A DNA stretch of 64,000 bases from an uncultured Collinsella sp. (GTDB taxonomy: Bacteria > Actinomycetota > Coriobacteriia > Coriobacteriales > Coriobacteriaceae), in contig CAUESV010000011.1 of the NCBI GenBank assembly GCA_959020715.1, positions 8,683 to 72,682 of the forward strand. The letters run 5' to 3'. Under the pieces are notes generated by a model, which was not told the origin of the DNA, ran no database searches, and was given only the letters and a program-made list of their open reading frames with translations. Positions 10,441 to 18,456 of this stretch are shown here, in pieces. The position numbers and the translations under genes were made by a program. Position 1 is the first letter of the stretch. Each line of letters starts with the position of its first letter.

Positions 10441-10464
10441 TTTTCGTCCCGCACGTTTTGTGAA

Positions 10465-10517
10465 ACATGGCTAACTTTTAGGCAAAGTAGTAAGACATGG
10501 GCAACTTTTGCGGTAAA
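10465..10517 (+). promoter_or_regulatory. 30-nt-period tandem operator-like repeats before the MntR/DtxR-type gene
   Basis: ACATGGCTAACTTTTAGGC (from 10465) and ACATGGGCAACTTTTGCGG (from 10495) are imperfect direct repeats with a 30-nt period. Each is followed by AAAGT, so each unit also contains an inverted repeat (ACTTT / AAAGT). The second unit shares CATGGGCAACTnTTG with the promoter at 17131. They look like binding sites of the adjacent regulator. Confidence 0.5.
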
Positions 10518-10548
10518 GTTAGCCTTTGGAAAGTATCCAAAGGCTAAC
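10518..10548 (+). promoter_or_regulatory. perfect 31-nt palindromic operator
   Basis: Arms GTTAGCCTTTGGA and TCCAAAGGCTAAC are perfectly complementary around AAGTA. The outer TTAGCC/GGCTAA resembles DtxR/IdeR/MntR-type boxes. It ends 25 nt before the regulator's start, so autoregulation is likely. Confidence 0.6.
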
Positions 10549-10573
10549 TAGAAGCCATCGCGAAAGGCGGCCC

Positions 10574-10963
10574 ATGGCCCTACGTGAATCCGGAGAAGAC
10601 TATCTCGAATCGATCTACGTTCTGTCGGAACGTCAGGGCATCGTGCGCTCGATTGACGTTGCGGAGTACCTCGGCGTAACTAAGGCGAGCGTTTCCAAGG
10701 CCATGGTGACGTTGGAGAGCAACGGCTATGTCGAAATGGGCAAACGAGATGTTCATCTGACAAAGCGGGGGCTGGAGGTCGCTCGTCAAATGTGGGAGCG
10801 TCACTGCTTTTTCGTGGGGCTGCTAGAGGACGCGGGTGTTTCGGCTGAGGTCGCGTCGCAAGAGGGCTGCCACATGGAGCACTGCCTGAGCGAGGAAAGC
10901 TTTGAGAAGCTACGGGCGATGTTGGGCCGGGAAGATGTAGCGAGTCCAACAACAGAAGCCTAA
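10574..10963 (+). CDS. MntR/DtxR-type metal-dependent repressor (short form)
   Basis: A 129-residue regulator with an N-terminal winged helix (about 1-65) and a dimerisation/metal domain but no SH3-like domain, the MntR-like size. Metal ligands by comparison with MntR/DtxR from memory: Asp9, Glu12, His77, Cys99, Glu102, His103. Asp9 is the MntR (Mn) type, whereas Cys99 is the DtxR/IdeR (Fe) type, so the site is mixed. The start is placed at ATG 10574, after GAAAGGCGG. A palindrome and tandem repeats lie just upstream. A likely target is the His-rich exporter at 17233. Confidence 0.87.
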   Translation: MALRESGEDYLESIYVLSERQGIVRSIDVAEYLGVTKASVSKAMVTLESNGYVEMGKRDVHLTKRGLEVARQMWERHCFFVGLLEDAGVSAEVASQEGCHMEHCLSEESFEKLRAMLGREDVASPTTEA

Positions 10964-11099
10964 CTGTCCCACAGTAGCGCGGAGTTCACGCAAAGCGCGA
11001 ACCAGCGACTGGGACCAGCGGCCCTTTCGGCCAAGTCCATTTCAGCAAAGGAACCCTGCCAGCAAGCGATGCCCAAGAACCGCCTGCGATGTTACCGCA

Positions 11100-11226
11100 G
11101 GCCGGGACCGGGCTTGGTCTTGAAAACGTCCTCGCGCACGAGGCCCGTCTTTCCTGCTCCTGCGGAGCAACGGAAAGGCGGGCCTCGTGCTGCGGAGTGT
11201 TTTCAAGACCAAGCCCGGTCCCGGCC
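11100..11226. repeat. 127-nt near-perfect long hairpin
   Basis: Outer arms of 28 nt (11100-11127 and 11199-11226) are perfectly complementary, beginning GGCCGGGACCGGGCTTGG. Inner arms of 19 nt, beginning GCACGAGGCCCG, pair with one mismatch around a TGCTCCTGCGGAGCA tip. The gap between the metal regulator and the P-type ATPase (10964-11242) holds no gene. The hairpin may be a bidirectional terminator or a non-autonomous repeat. Confidence 0.8.
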
Positions 11227-11242
11227 GGACAGCCCACGAACG

Positions 11243-13195
11243 CTACAGGTTCTTGACACCCATCGCGCGCATGGCGTTTAGGATGGCGATGATCGCCACG
11301 CCCACGTCGCCAAAGACGGCAAGCCACATATTGGCGATGCCCAGTGCCGCAAGCACCAGAATCAGCAACTTAATGCCCAGCGCAAAGATGATGTTCTGCC
11401 AAACAATCGACATGGTCTTGCGCGCCACGCGGATCGCGCGGGAGATGTTGGACGGCTTGTCATCCATGAGCACGACGTCCGCCGCCTCAATTGCGGCGTC
11501 CGAGCCCATGGCGCCCATGGCGATGCCAACGTCTGCGCGGGTGAGCACGGGTGCGTCGTTGATACCGTCGCCGACAAAGGCGAGCTTGCCCTTGCCGCTT
11601 TCGGCCGCGAGCAACGCCTCAACACGCTCGACCTTATCGCCCGGCAGCAGCTGCGCGTGGAACTCGTCGAGACTGAGTTGCTTGGCTACAGACGCCGCAA
11701 CCTCCTCGCGGTCGCCCGTGAGCATGACGGTGCGCTTGACGCCGGCGGCGTGCAGGTCGCTGATCGTCTGCTCGGCATCGGCCTTGACGGTGTCGGCAAT
11801 TACAATGTGGCCGGCATAGATGCCATCGACCAGCACGTGAAGGATCGTACCGACGACCTCGCAATCGGGCGCTTCGACTCCGGTCGCGGCGAGCATTTTT
11901 GCGTTGCCAACGACGACGTGCTTGCCGTCGATGGTTGCCGTCACGCCATGGCCCGCGTCGTTGGTGGAGTCGCTTACGCGCTTGGGGTCGAGTTCGCCCT
12001 GGAAGGCGGCGCGCACCGACTGCGCGATGGGGTGATCGGAGAACGACTCCGCAAGGGCTGCGACCTCGAGCAACGACTGCTCGGTATAGCCAGCCTTGGG
12101 GTGCACCGCGACCACCGAGAACGTGCCGTTGGTGAGCGTGCCCGTCTTGTCGAAGACGACGGTGTCCACGTCGGCGAGCGTCTCGAGGTAGTTAGAGCCC
12201 TTGATGAGAACGCCCAGCTTGGAGGCGCCGCCAATGCCGCCAAAGAAGCTGAGCGGGACGCTGATCACCAACGCGCACGGGCAGCTGACGACCAGGAAAG
12301 TCAGGCCGCGCAGGATCCAGTCGGACCAGGCGCCGGTGATTAGGCCGCCGCCGAGCGCGAGCACCGCGGCCGCGCCGGTGACGGCGGGCGTGTAGACGCG
12401 GGCAAAGCGCGTGATGAAGTTCTCGGTACGCGCCTTCTTTTCGCTGGCGTTTTCTACGAGCTCCAGGACGCGCGCGACAGTGGACTCGCCAAATGGCTTG
12501 GTGGTGCGCACGTGGATGAGCCCCGTCATGTTGATGCAGCCGCTGATGATATCGTCTCCGGTTTTGGCCGGGCGGGGGACCGACTCGCCGGTAAGGGCGG
12601 CGGTGTCGAGCTGGGTTTCGCCCTCGACGATGGCGCCGTCGATAGGCACGCGCTCGCCGGGCTTGACCACGATCACGGTGCCGACGGCGATGTCATCGGG
12701 GAAGACCTGCTCGAGTGTGCCGTCGGGCTGCTCGACGTTAGCGTAGTCGGGCGCGATGTCCATCATGGCGCTGATCGACTTGCGGCTTTTGCCCACGGCA
12801 TATGCCTGGAACAGCTCGCCAACCTGATAGAACAGCATGACGGCTGCGCCTTCGGCCATGTGCGGATCGGTGTCGGGGAAGAGCACCATGGCAAACGCGC
12901 CGATGGTCGCGACGGCCATGAGGAAGCTCTCGTCGAACGCCTTGCCGCGGCGGATGTTATTGAATGCCTTTTGCAGTACGTCGTAGCCAGCAATCAAAAA
13001 CGGCACGAGGAACAGCACAAAGCTGGCGTAGATGTCGCCCGGGGTGCCGAATGCGGCAGTGAGGGTGCCGAGCTCATCGAGGGCGTACACCACGGCAAAA
13101 ATGCCCAGCGCTACCAGGATGCGGTTGCGCTTATGCTCGAGTGACTCTTTTTTCTTGCGCTTCTTCTTTTTCTTCTTGGGGTCGGCGGTGGCCAT
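11243..13195 (-). CDS. P1B-type Zn/Cd/Pb-exporting ATPase (ZntA/CadA-like)
   Basis: A 650-residue heavy-metal pump. The membrane metal motif is CPCALVISVP (CPC with downstream S-x-P), the phosphorylation site DKTGT, the nucleotide-site motif SDHPIA and the hinge GDGINDAPVLT. CPC with this context is the ZntA/CadA type rather than copper. There is no N-terminal HMA domain: the N-terminus is instead a Lys/Arg tract (residues 6-15, almost all K). The free HMA protein encoded upstream may replace that domain. The start is chosen at 13195 with GGGAGG 9 nt upstream; an SmtB-type operator lies just before it. Confidence 0.93.
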   Translation of the reverse strand: MATADPKKKKKKRKKKESLEHKRNRILVALGIFAVVYALDELGTLTAAFGTPGDIYASFVLFLVPFLIAGYDVLQKAFNNIRRGKAFDESFLMAVATIGAFAMVLFPDTDPHMAEGAAVMLFYQVGELFQAYAVGKSRKSISAMMDIAPDYANVEQPDGTLEQVFPDDIAVGTVIVVKPGERVPIDGAIVEGETQLDTAALTGESVPRPAKTGDDIISGCINMTGLIHVRTTKPFGESTVARVLELVENASEKKARTENFITRFARVYTPAVTGAAAVLALGGGLITGAWSDWILRGLTFLVVSCPCALVISVPLSFFGGIGGASKLGVLIKGSNYLETLADVDTVVFDKTGTLTNGTFSVVAVHPKAGYTEQSLLEVAALAESFSDHPIAQSVRAAFQGELDPKRVSDSTNDAGHGVTATIDGKHVVVGNAKMLAATGVEAPDCEVVGTILHVLVDGIYAGHIVIADTVKADAEQTISDLHAAGVKRTVMLTGDREEVAASVAKQLSLDEFHAQLLPGDKVERVEALLAAESGKGKLAFVGDGINDAPVLTRADVGIAMGAMGSDAAIEAADVVLMDDKPSNISRAIRVARKTMSIVWQNIIFALGIKLLILVLAALGIANMWLAVFGDVGVAIIAILNAMRAMGVKNL

Positions 13196-13219
13196 GACTC
13201 GTATCCTCCCATTTGAATG

Positions 13220-13240
13220 TATGAACAATCGCTCATATAA
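13220..13240 (-). promoter_or_regulatory. SmtB/ArsR-type operator before the P-type ATPase gene
   Basis: TATGAACAATCGCTCATATAA (given here in two halves: TATGAACAATC and GCTCATATAA) matches the two repressor-gene operators at 13957 and 13991 in all but two positions. It lies 25 nt upstream of the ATPase start, so the pump gene probably has its own regulated promoter. Confidence 0.7.
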
Positions 13241-13295
13241 TTTCGCGAGCAAAGGCCGCGGCAAGCGCGGCCTTGCGGGTTGGCGTAAACCTGGG

Positions 13296-13514
13296 CTAGA
13301 GAATGATCTCGCAGTCCGGCTCGGCGTCGGCCGTAAACTCCACAACGCGGTCAAGGACCTCGTCGAACTCGGCGTCATCGGCCTCGAGCGTCAGCTTCTG
13401 GGTCATAAAGTTGACGGACACGGATTTGACGCCCTCGAGCTTGGCCAGCTCGTCCTGAAGCTCACGCGCGCAGTTGGCGCAGTCGATCTCGTCGAGCTTG
13501 AACTGCTTTTTCAT
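13296..13514 (-). CDS. free-standing HMA metal-binding protein
   Basis: A 72-residue ferredoxin-fold heavy-metal-associated protein. The metal motif is DCANCA (CxxC, about residues 11-16). The C-terminus is acidic and includes a further Cys. Such proteins carry soft metal ions to pumps. It sits between the ArsR-type repressor and the P-type ATPase, which lacks an HMA domain, so it is probably the pump's separated metal-binding module. Confidence 0.9.
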   Translation of the reverse strand: MKKQFKLDEIDCANCARELQDELAKLEGVKSVSVNFMTQKLTLEADDAEFDEVLDRVVEFTADAEPDCEIIL

Positions 13515-13577
13515 GGTGGATTCCTTTCCCCGTATTTGCGGCTTGGGTGCAGGCCGCGCTGGTACCGTGGTTGGTTG

Positions 13578-13943
13578 CTATTCGCAGATATGGCTCATGC
13601 CCTGGTTGAGCATGGTGTAGACGTGGTCGTCGGCGAGCGAGTATAGGATATTGCGCCCGTCGCGCCGGAATTTAACCAGGTGCGACTGCTTGAGTGTGCG
13701 CAGCTGGTGCGACACCGCGGACTGCGAGGTTTCGGTCGCTTCGGCGATGTCTGCCACGCAGAGCTCGCGGCCCATGAGGGCATAGAGGATCTTGATGCGC
13801 GTGGTGTCGCTGAAGACCTTGAACAGGTCGGCGAGGTCGTAGAGAAGCTCCTCGTCGGGAAGGTCCTCGGGCGAGCAGGTGGTGGGGATCGCGGGTTCGG
13901 TGGCCTCGATGTCGGGTTTCGTTTCATCAACGCGGATGCTCAT
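13578..13943 (-). CDS. ArsR/SmtB family Zn-responsive repressor
   Basis: A 121-residue winged-helix repressor. The core ELCVADIAEAT...SQSAVSHQLRTLKQSHLV is typical. The C-terminal helix carries Asp105, His107, His118 and Glu121, the same spacing as the alpha-5 zinc site of SmtB. The alpha-3 site is weaker: Cys62 is present in ELCV. It is the first gene of the metal-resistance operon; metal binding should release it from the operators at 13957-14013 and 13220-13240. Confidence 0.92.
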   Translation of the reverse strand: MSIRVDETKPDIEATEPAIPTTCSPEDLPDEELLYDLADLFKVFSDTTRIKILYALMGRELCVADIAEATETSQSAVSHQLRTLKQSHLVKFRRDGRNILYSLADDHVYTMLNQGMSHICE

Positions 13944-13956
13944 TGCAATATCCTTT

Positions 13957-14013
13957 CATATGAACATGCGCTCATATAACTAATTTCCAATTATATGAGC
14001 GCATGTTCATATG
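13957..14013 (-). promoter_or_regulatory. paired SmtB-type operators before the repressor gene
   Basis: Two sites (13957-13979 and 13991-14013) are perfect inverted copies of each other: CATATGAACATGCGCTCATA with TAA, an 11-nt spacer, then the reverse complement. Each is itself an imperfect ATATGA-N8-TCATAT palindrome, as known for ArsR/SmtB boxes. The pair starts 14 nt upstream of the repressor start, which implies autoregulation. Confidence 0.8.
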
Positions 14014-14090
14014 TCAATACAATTTGCGTTAATTTCGATGACTGCTTGCCGCCTCTGCGATTTTCTGTGGGTTGGGAGACATCGACGCAA

Positions 14091-14125
14091 TGTTCGCCAA
14101 CATATTTCGAGATGTTCGGCCAGCA
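14091..14125 (-). repeat. GGCCGAA-TCGAAAAATGTAGG repeat (copy 1, diverged)
   Basis: On the minus strand it reads CTGGCCGAACATCTCGAAAT followed by ATGTTGGCG, an inverted and diverged relative of the copies at 14283 and 15911. The surrounding 14014-14332 interval holds no supported gene. Confidence 0.6.
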
Positions 14126-14282
14126 TGCTAAGAAAGCCACCTTGAGAAGCATTAGAACTGTTCATATTTGTACTTTATCGTGTTAAATACCGCGAGAATC
14201 AGTTCTTCCTCTACGGGAGTTCCTGCAGAATCAGTTTTATCTAAAGTTATATCGAGCATTGCTTCAGCCAATCTGGTACATC

Positions 14283-14315
14283 GGTGGCCGAATAAGTCGA
14301 AAAATGTAGGTGGAC
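14283..14315 (+). repeat. GGCCGAA-TCGAAAAATGTAGG repeat (copy 2)
   Basis: GGTGGCCGAATAAGTCGAAA then AATGTAGGTGGAC. It shares TCGAAAAATGTAGGTGG exactly with the copy at 15911, in the same orientation. The two bracket the frameshifted nuclease-like gene. Confidence 0.75.
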
Positions 14316-14332
14316 ATCCGCAGAGATCGCCT

Positions 14333-15762
14333 TTAGAAGAGCGAATTCTCAATTAGATCAATAATCGTGTCGTCTTCCGTGCGGTTTTCATCGATTTTTG
14401 CGAACATGTCGCATTCCCAAGGCCCATTGATTTCCTCAGCAAGGGCCCCGACGTGTTGCATGTCGTCGGGTTCGGGCACATCGTTGATGCTCGGGTCATC
14501 AGCTTGCGGATATTGGCTTGCAATTTCGCGCTTGGCGGCCTCTTCTTCTTTGAGTGTCTCCAGGACGCGGCGACCGTATTCGAAGTAGCGCCGCAAGACA
14601 AATTGACGAAGATTTTCTTGCAGGATGGCGAAGTTATCCGGGAGTCGACCGGGCCAGATCTTCTCGCGAATGCGAATCGCTTCCATGACCCGCCTAAAAG
14701 CGGACTGCTTGAAAAATGAATGACGACTAACTGTGATAACGGCATATCCCATGTTTCGCAGCGTGTTTCGCGCTCCTCGTCAATTGATTGCTGCTCGGGC
14801 TCGTCGTGGTAAAAGCCGTTGTATTCGATATCGGTCATCGAATTTTCGAGCAGCGCGTCGAGGTGGAAAACCGTCCGTCGCGTTAGGGCGGCGTATCTTT
14901 TTGGGACTGGGATCGGATAATCCGTTTTGATAGCGCGTATGGCTAAGCTACCCATTGACTTGGGCATTGTCAGCATCATGACAAACGCCGTTTCGAGTGG
15001 GGAGCGACAGCCTTCGCGTACATAAGAAAGTGCCTTAAGTGCTTTATTAGATCCACGATACCCCGATGCCTCTGAAAAGAAGGCTCTGAGCTCTTCAACG
15101 CTGGTTAGGGCTGGGCGCTCGCGATATTGAGTTTCGTCGGACGTTCCAAGCGCGTAGGAGCCGCAGATTTCAAAGTAATACTCAACGAGCTCCGAAAGGT
15201 TGAGGTCGGCTGTCGCTTCTAACGCGCACAGCTTGATATCGACGATGTAGACGTTCGGCTCGAGTTCTAGGTAGCTTTCTGCATCAAACGTATAGCGCGT
15301 GCAGTGGCAGATGCAGCCCTTGCGGTGCCTTTTGGCATTATTGGAAAACGTCAGCACATGGATGCGTTCAGAATCGACATTCTTTCTGTTGAGCCATGCT
15401 CGTGCCGCTTCCAGGTCGGACGTGGTCGGCGCAGACACCCTGATCTTTTCCATAGGTATGGGACCGGTCGCGTAGCTTGCGAGCGAGTTGGCTGTTTGGT
15501 ATACAGCGCGTGCCGTGGTATGTGACAGAATGATTCCCATACGCGCATGATGGCATAGCGGACGCCGCATACGCCCGAAACTTCGGGCAACGGTATTGGG
15601 GCGCGGCTTATCTTCTGCGAACGGTGGGTTTTTGGGCTGTCGTATTGAGGGAGCAGCTTTGGCTGGGGAGGTTTCTGCTGGCTGCCCCTTTTTGATGAAC
15701 TTTAGTTGCGGATTCGTAGCTTCTAAGCGTTTTTGCCGACCGCTCAGATGCCTCACCAACAT
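14333..15762 (-). pseudogene. frameshifted nuclease-like protein (paralogue of the gene at 23961)
   Basis: Two minus-strand frames join near 14745: residues up to about CETWDM lie in the first frame, and the continuation GYAVITVSRHSFFKQSAFRR is in the next. Together they make about 475 residues. The core RGSNKALKAL, SPLE, LDALLENS and EYNGFYH aligns with RGAKSFIRAA, SPLE, ADILLANK and ECQGKAIH in the intact gene at 23961. A conserved E, D, E-x-N/Q-G pattern suggests a PD-(D/E)XK/DUF559-like nuclease fold behind an AbiEi-like N-terminal half. This is inference. The start is uncertain. It could instead be a sequencing error or programmed frameshift. Confidence 0.65.
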
Positions 15763-15910
15763 AATTTGAGTTATTCGGCCTTATCCTATACGAATGGTGC
15801 GATCGCAACGTCCTATTCGAATTGATTCAGGTAGATTTATGGGACATGGTTGCGAAATTAGGGCGACTATAGCGCTCGATTGCGGTTCAAGGGGCCTCGA
15901 CTAGTGGTTC

Positions 15911-15948
15911 AGCTGGCCGAACAACTCGAAAAATGTAGGTGGGCCAAC
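15911..15948 (+). repeat. GGCCGAA-TCGAAAAATGTAGG repeat (copy 3)
   Basis: AGCTGGCCGAACAACTCGAA then AAATGTAGGTGGGCCAAC, in direct orientation to copy 2. It lies 149 nt upstream of the frameshifted gene's start, inside the gene-free interval 15763-16091, which otherwise holds only the palindrome at 15991. Confidence 0.75.
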
Positions 15949-15990
15949 CTGCCGACCATGTGAAGCACGCGTATTTGCTCGTTTTGATGA

Positions 15991-16026
15991 AAACTAGGGT
16001 GCAGCCATATGGCTGCACCCTAGTTT
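15991..16026. terminator. perfect 36-bp palindrome
   Basis: AAACTAGGGTGCAGCCAT followed by its exact reverse complement gives 18-bp arms with no loop other than the centre. It lies 65 nt past the stop of the minus-strand exonuclease gene and probably forms its 3'-end hairpin. Confidence 0.75.
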
Positions 16027-16091
16027 ACTGCGTGCCGGTGTGCCCAGACGGATTGCGCTGTGCCTGGCAGGCGCTCCCGCAGATGGATCGG

Positions 16092-17060
16092 TTATTTCGC
16101 GAATAGGTTCTTGAGGTTGAACTCGGCTTGGACGGTGCGGAGCATGAGGTCGGTGTCGTCCAGGCCCAGATGCTGCTCGTTGGCGTCGGCGGCGAGGGTT
16201 CCACGGCGGCGCGCCCAGTTCTCGAGCGCGGCGGGGGCGGACTCGCGGGGGAGCGAGCGGACGTCGGCATCCAGGCTGCGGCAGATCTGGCGCGAGTCGA
16301 TGACGACGATTTTGCCGGCGCGGCGTGCCTCGGCGTAGCCGTCCAGGTGGATCTTGAACCAGCTGTCCTCAAAGGCGGCGTTGTGTGCCATGTACGGGTA
16401 CTTCTTCATAAGCTTGAGCAGCTGCTTTTGCAGCTCTTTGTTCTCGCGGAAGGGCGTTTTGCCGTCGATGTCGTCCCAGGTGATGTGGTGGATATTCGAC
16501 AGCGGTACATCTTCGCCGCGGTAGATGTCGGGCAGGCCGCAGTAGTGTGCCTCGGCATCGTGCGGGACGGCGTCGCTGGTGAGCTCCATGATCTCCCAGC
16601 CGACGTTGATGATATAACCGCGTTCGGGTGCACGGCCGGTGGTCTCGATGTCGATACCGAGCACGGTGCCCTGGATGGGCTTACGGGCGTAGGCCACGCC
16701 GAGCGCGTCGCGGTCGCCGCGGATCTCGCGCATGACCGACGCGGCGGTGCGCTTTTGCATCTTGCCGATGGCGGCGCAGGTGTCGGCATCGGACAGGCCG
16801 CGCGAAAGCGTCGCGGGCGTCACGTTGCGCAGGCGTGCCTCGCCAATCTGGTCGCACAGGTCGCGGTTGCGGTCGGCCAGGTCGCGCACGGTGGCAAAGT
16901 CGAAACCGGGGTCGCCCTCGGCGGTAAAGTACTCGGTTTCGAGCACCTTAAGGGCCTCCTCGCCCTTCTGGCGCTCGGATTCCATGGCGCCGTGATCGCC
17001 ATAGATAAACATGGGGATAAACGGCTGACGCTCGTATTCGAGTGCTTGTGAAACGTTCAT
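16092..17060 (-). CDS. DEDDh 3'-5' exonuclease (DnaQ/RNase T-like)
   Basis: A 322-residue protein. The exonuclease domain begins near residue 131: motif ExoI DIETTG (Asp137, Glu139), ExoII around MAHNAAFEDSWF, and the C-terminal motif LGLDDTDLML with the catalytic Asp. The first 130 residues form a helical, charged N-terminal region not typical of DnaQ itself. It could trim DNA or RNA ends. The start at 17060 has AAGGAG 10 nt upstream. It is transcribed divergently from the metal exporter. Confidence 0.85.
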   Translation of the reverse strand: MNVSQALEYERQPFIPMFIYGDHGAMESERQKGEEALKVLETEYFTAEGDPGFDFATVRDLADRNRDLCDQIGEARLRNVTPATLSRGLSDADTCAAIGKMQKRTAASVMREIRGDRDALGVAYARKPIQGTVLGIDIETTGRAPERGYIINVGWEIMELTSDAVPHDAEAHYCGLPDIYRGEDVPLSNIHHITWDDIDGKTPFRENKELQKQLLKLMKKYPYMAHNAAFEDSWFKIHLDGYAEARRAGKIVVIDSRQICRSLDADVRSLPRESAPAALENWARRRGTLAADANEQHLGLDDTDLMLRTVQAEFNLKNLFAK

Positions 17061-17130
17061 ATAACTGCTCCTTGGACGGGCCACACCGCGCGGCTCGGGT
17101 TCATTGAGATGTGGCGAGATGATAGTTTAC

Positions 17131-17181
17131 CATGGGCAACTATTGGCATCGCGCCTAGGACAACTACAATACCCTAGTTGA
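17131..17181 (+). promoter_or_regulatory. promoter with overlapping CAACTA half-sites before the metal exporter
   Basis: A -35-like TTGGCA (17143-17148) and -10-like TACAAT (17165-17170) are 16 nt apart. CAACTATTG overlaps the -35, CAACTACAA overlaps the -10 and an inverted TAGTTG follows. CATGGGCAACT at 17131 is identical to part of the operator region of the MntR/DtxR-type gene at 10496. Repression by that regulator is a reasonable inference. Confidence 0.5.
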
Positions 17182-17232
17182 CCGCTAGGACTTTTACAAT
17201 GCTGCCGAAAGACACGAAAGGTTCCATCCGTC

Positions 17233-18324
17233 ATGGATTTACTGATTGATATTCTGCTCGACGCCGGCAAGGACACGCTGTCGCTGGTGCCGTTTTTGTT
17301 GGTGACGTATCTTGCTCTCGAGACACTTGAGCACGTTGCGGGCGACCGCGTCAACGGCGCTATCAAGCGCGCCGGCGCTGCGGGTCCCGTGGTTGGCTCG
17401 CTGCTGGGCATTGTGCCGCAGTGCGGATTTTCGGCCATGGCAGCAACGCTGTACGCCGGCCGTGTCGTGACCTTGGGCACGTTGGTGGCGGTGTTCCTTT
17501 CGACCTCCGACGAGATGCTGCCGCTGCTACTTGCCGAGCAGGTTCCCGTGCAGACTATGGCGATGCTTTTGGCTTCGAAAGCGCTGATCGCACTGGTCAC
17601 GGGTTTTATCGTGGACGCTGCCATTCGCGGCCTGCGCCGTAACGCCCGCGCGCACGCGGCGATTCGCCGTACCGTGCTGGGAACCGCGGCCAACCCGGCC
17701 CACGTGAACTGCGCGCACGACGACCACAGCGGTGGTGACATCATCGACGAGGTGGCCGAGGCAGGCGTGAGCGCCGACCACATCCACGAGCTGTGCGAGC
17801 GCGACCATTGCGGTTGTGATGATGAAGATGAACACGAGCACGACCACGGACACAGCCATGATCACGGTCACACGGGCGAGCATGAGCACCACCACGGCCA
17901 CAGCCACGACCACTCCCACGAGGGCGTGCCCGTTCTGTCGATTATCCGCAGCGCGATCTCGCACACTGTGCAGGTTTCGGTTTTTATTTTCCTGGTGACG
18001 CTGGTCCTGGTCGCCGTGCTCGAGACCTTCGGCGAGTCCGCGATCGAGCAGTTCCTGTGTGGCAACGAGACGCTCGCCGTCTTGGGTTCGGCGCTTGTCG
18101 GGCTGATTCCCAATTGCTCGGCGAGCGTGGTCATTACGCAACTATATCTGGAAGGCGCGCTGCGACTGGCGCCGATGCTCGCCGGCACGCTCATTTCCGC
18201 CGGCGTGGGCTATCTGGTCCTGTTCCGCACCAACCGCAGCGCTCGTGAAAACGCCGTGTTCTTGGTCATGATGTATGTCATCGGCGCGGGCTGGGGCCTT
18301 ATCCTTTCCGCCTTTGGGTTCTAA
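17233..18324 (+). CDS. putative metal exporter with His-rich loop (ArsP_2 / putative manganese transporter type)
   Basis: A 363-residue membrane protein with about ten helices in two similar halves. Each half has a conserved loop: VPQCGFSAMAA in the first and IPNCSASVVITQLY in the second. A central hydrophilic segment (about 160-235) is dense in His and Asp (HDHGHSHDHG type) and probably binds metal. This layout fits the family annotated as putative manganese or heavy-metal transporters. The exact ion is unproven. Its promoter shares a motif with the metal-repressor gene at 10574. Confidence 0.8.
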   Translation: MDLLIDILLDAGKDTLSLVPFLLVTYLALETLEHVAGDRVNGAIKRAGAAGPVVGSLLGIVPQCGFSAMAATLYAGRVVTLGTLVAVFLSTSDEMLPLLLAEQVPVQTMAMLLASKALIALVTGFIVDAAIRGLRRNARAHAAIRRTVLGTAANPAHVNCAHDDHSGGDIIDEVAEAGVSADHIHELCERDHCGCDDEDEHEHDHGHSHDHGHTGEHEHHHGHSHDHSHEGVPVLSIIRSAISHTVQVSVFIFLVTLVLVAVLETFGESAIEQFLCGNETLAVLGSALVGLIPNCSASVVITQLYLEGALRLAPMLAGTLISAGVGYLVLFRTNRSARENAVFLVMMYVIGAGWGLILSAFGF

Positions 18325-18419
18325 GTGGATGTTTGGGGCATGCCGTAAAACTAGGACATGCTATAAATTCCACCGCCATGACCTGGGCGTTGGATGCGCG
18401 TTAATCGGCAAAACAAAAA

Positions 18420-18452
18420 GGTAGATTTTTAGGCATGTCCTAAAAATCTACC
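18420..18452. terminator. hairpin between the exporter and yaiI
   Basis: GGTAGATTTTTAGG pairs with CCTAAAAATCTACC around CATGT. It lies between convergent genes and can serve both strands; A- and T-rich flanks are present. Confidence 0.75.
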
Positions 18453-18456
18453 TTGG

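Noticed and set aside
13990..14340. Prophage or integrative element boundary
   Set aside because: No integrase, no tRNA attachment site and no phage structural gene in the surrounding 15 kb.
14152..14352. 66-residue minus-strand frame next to the frameshifted gene
   Set aside because: Contains the bracketing repeat and overlaps the pseudogene end; no family resemblance or ribosome-binding site.
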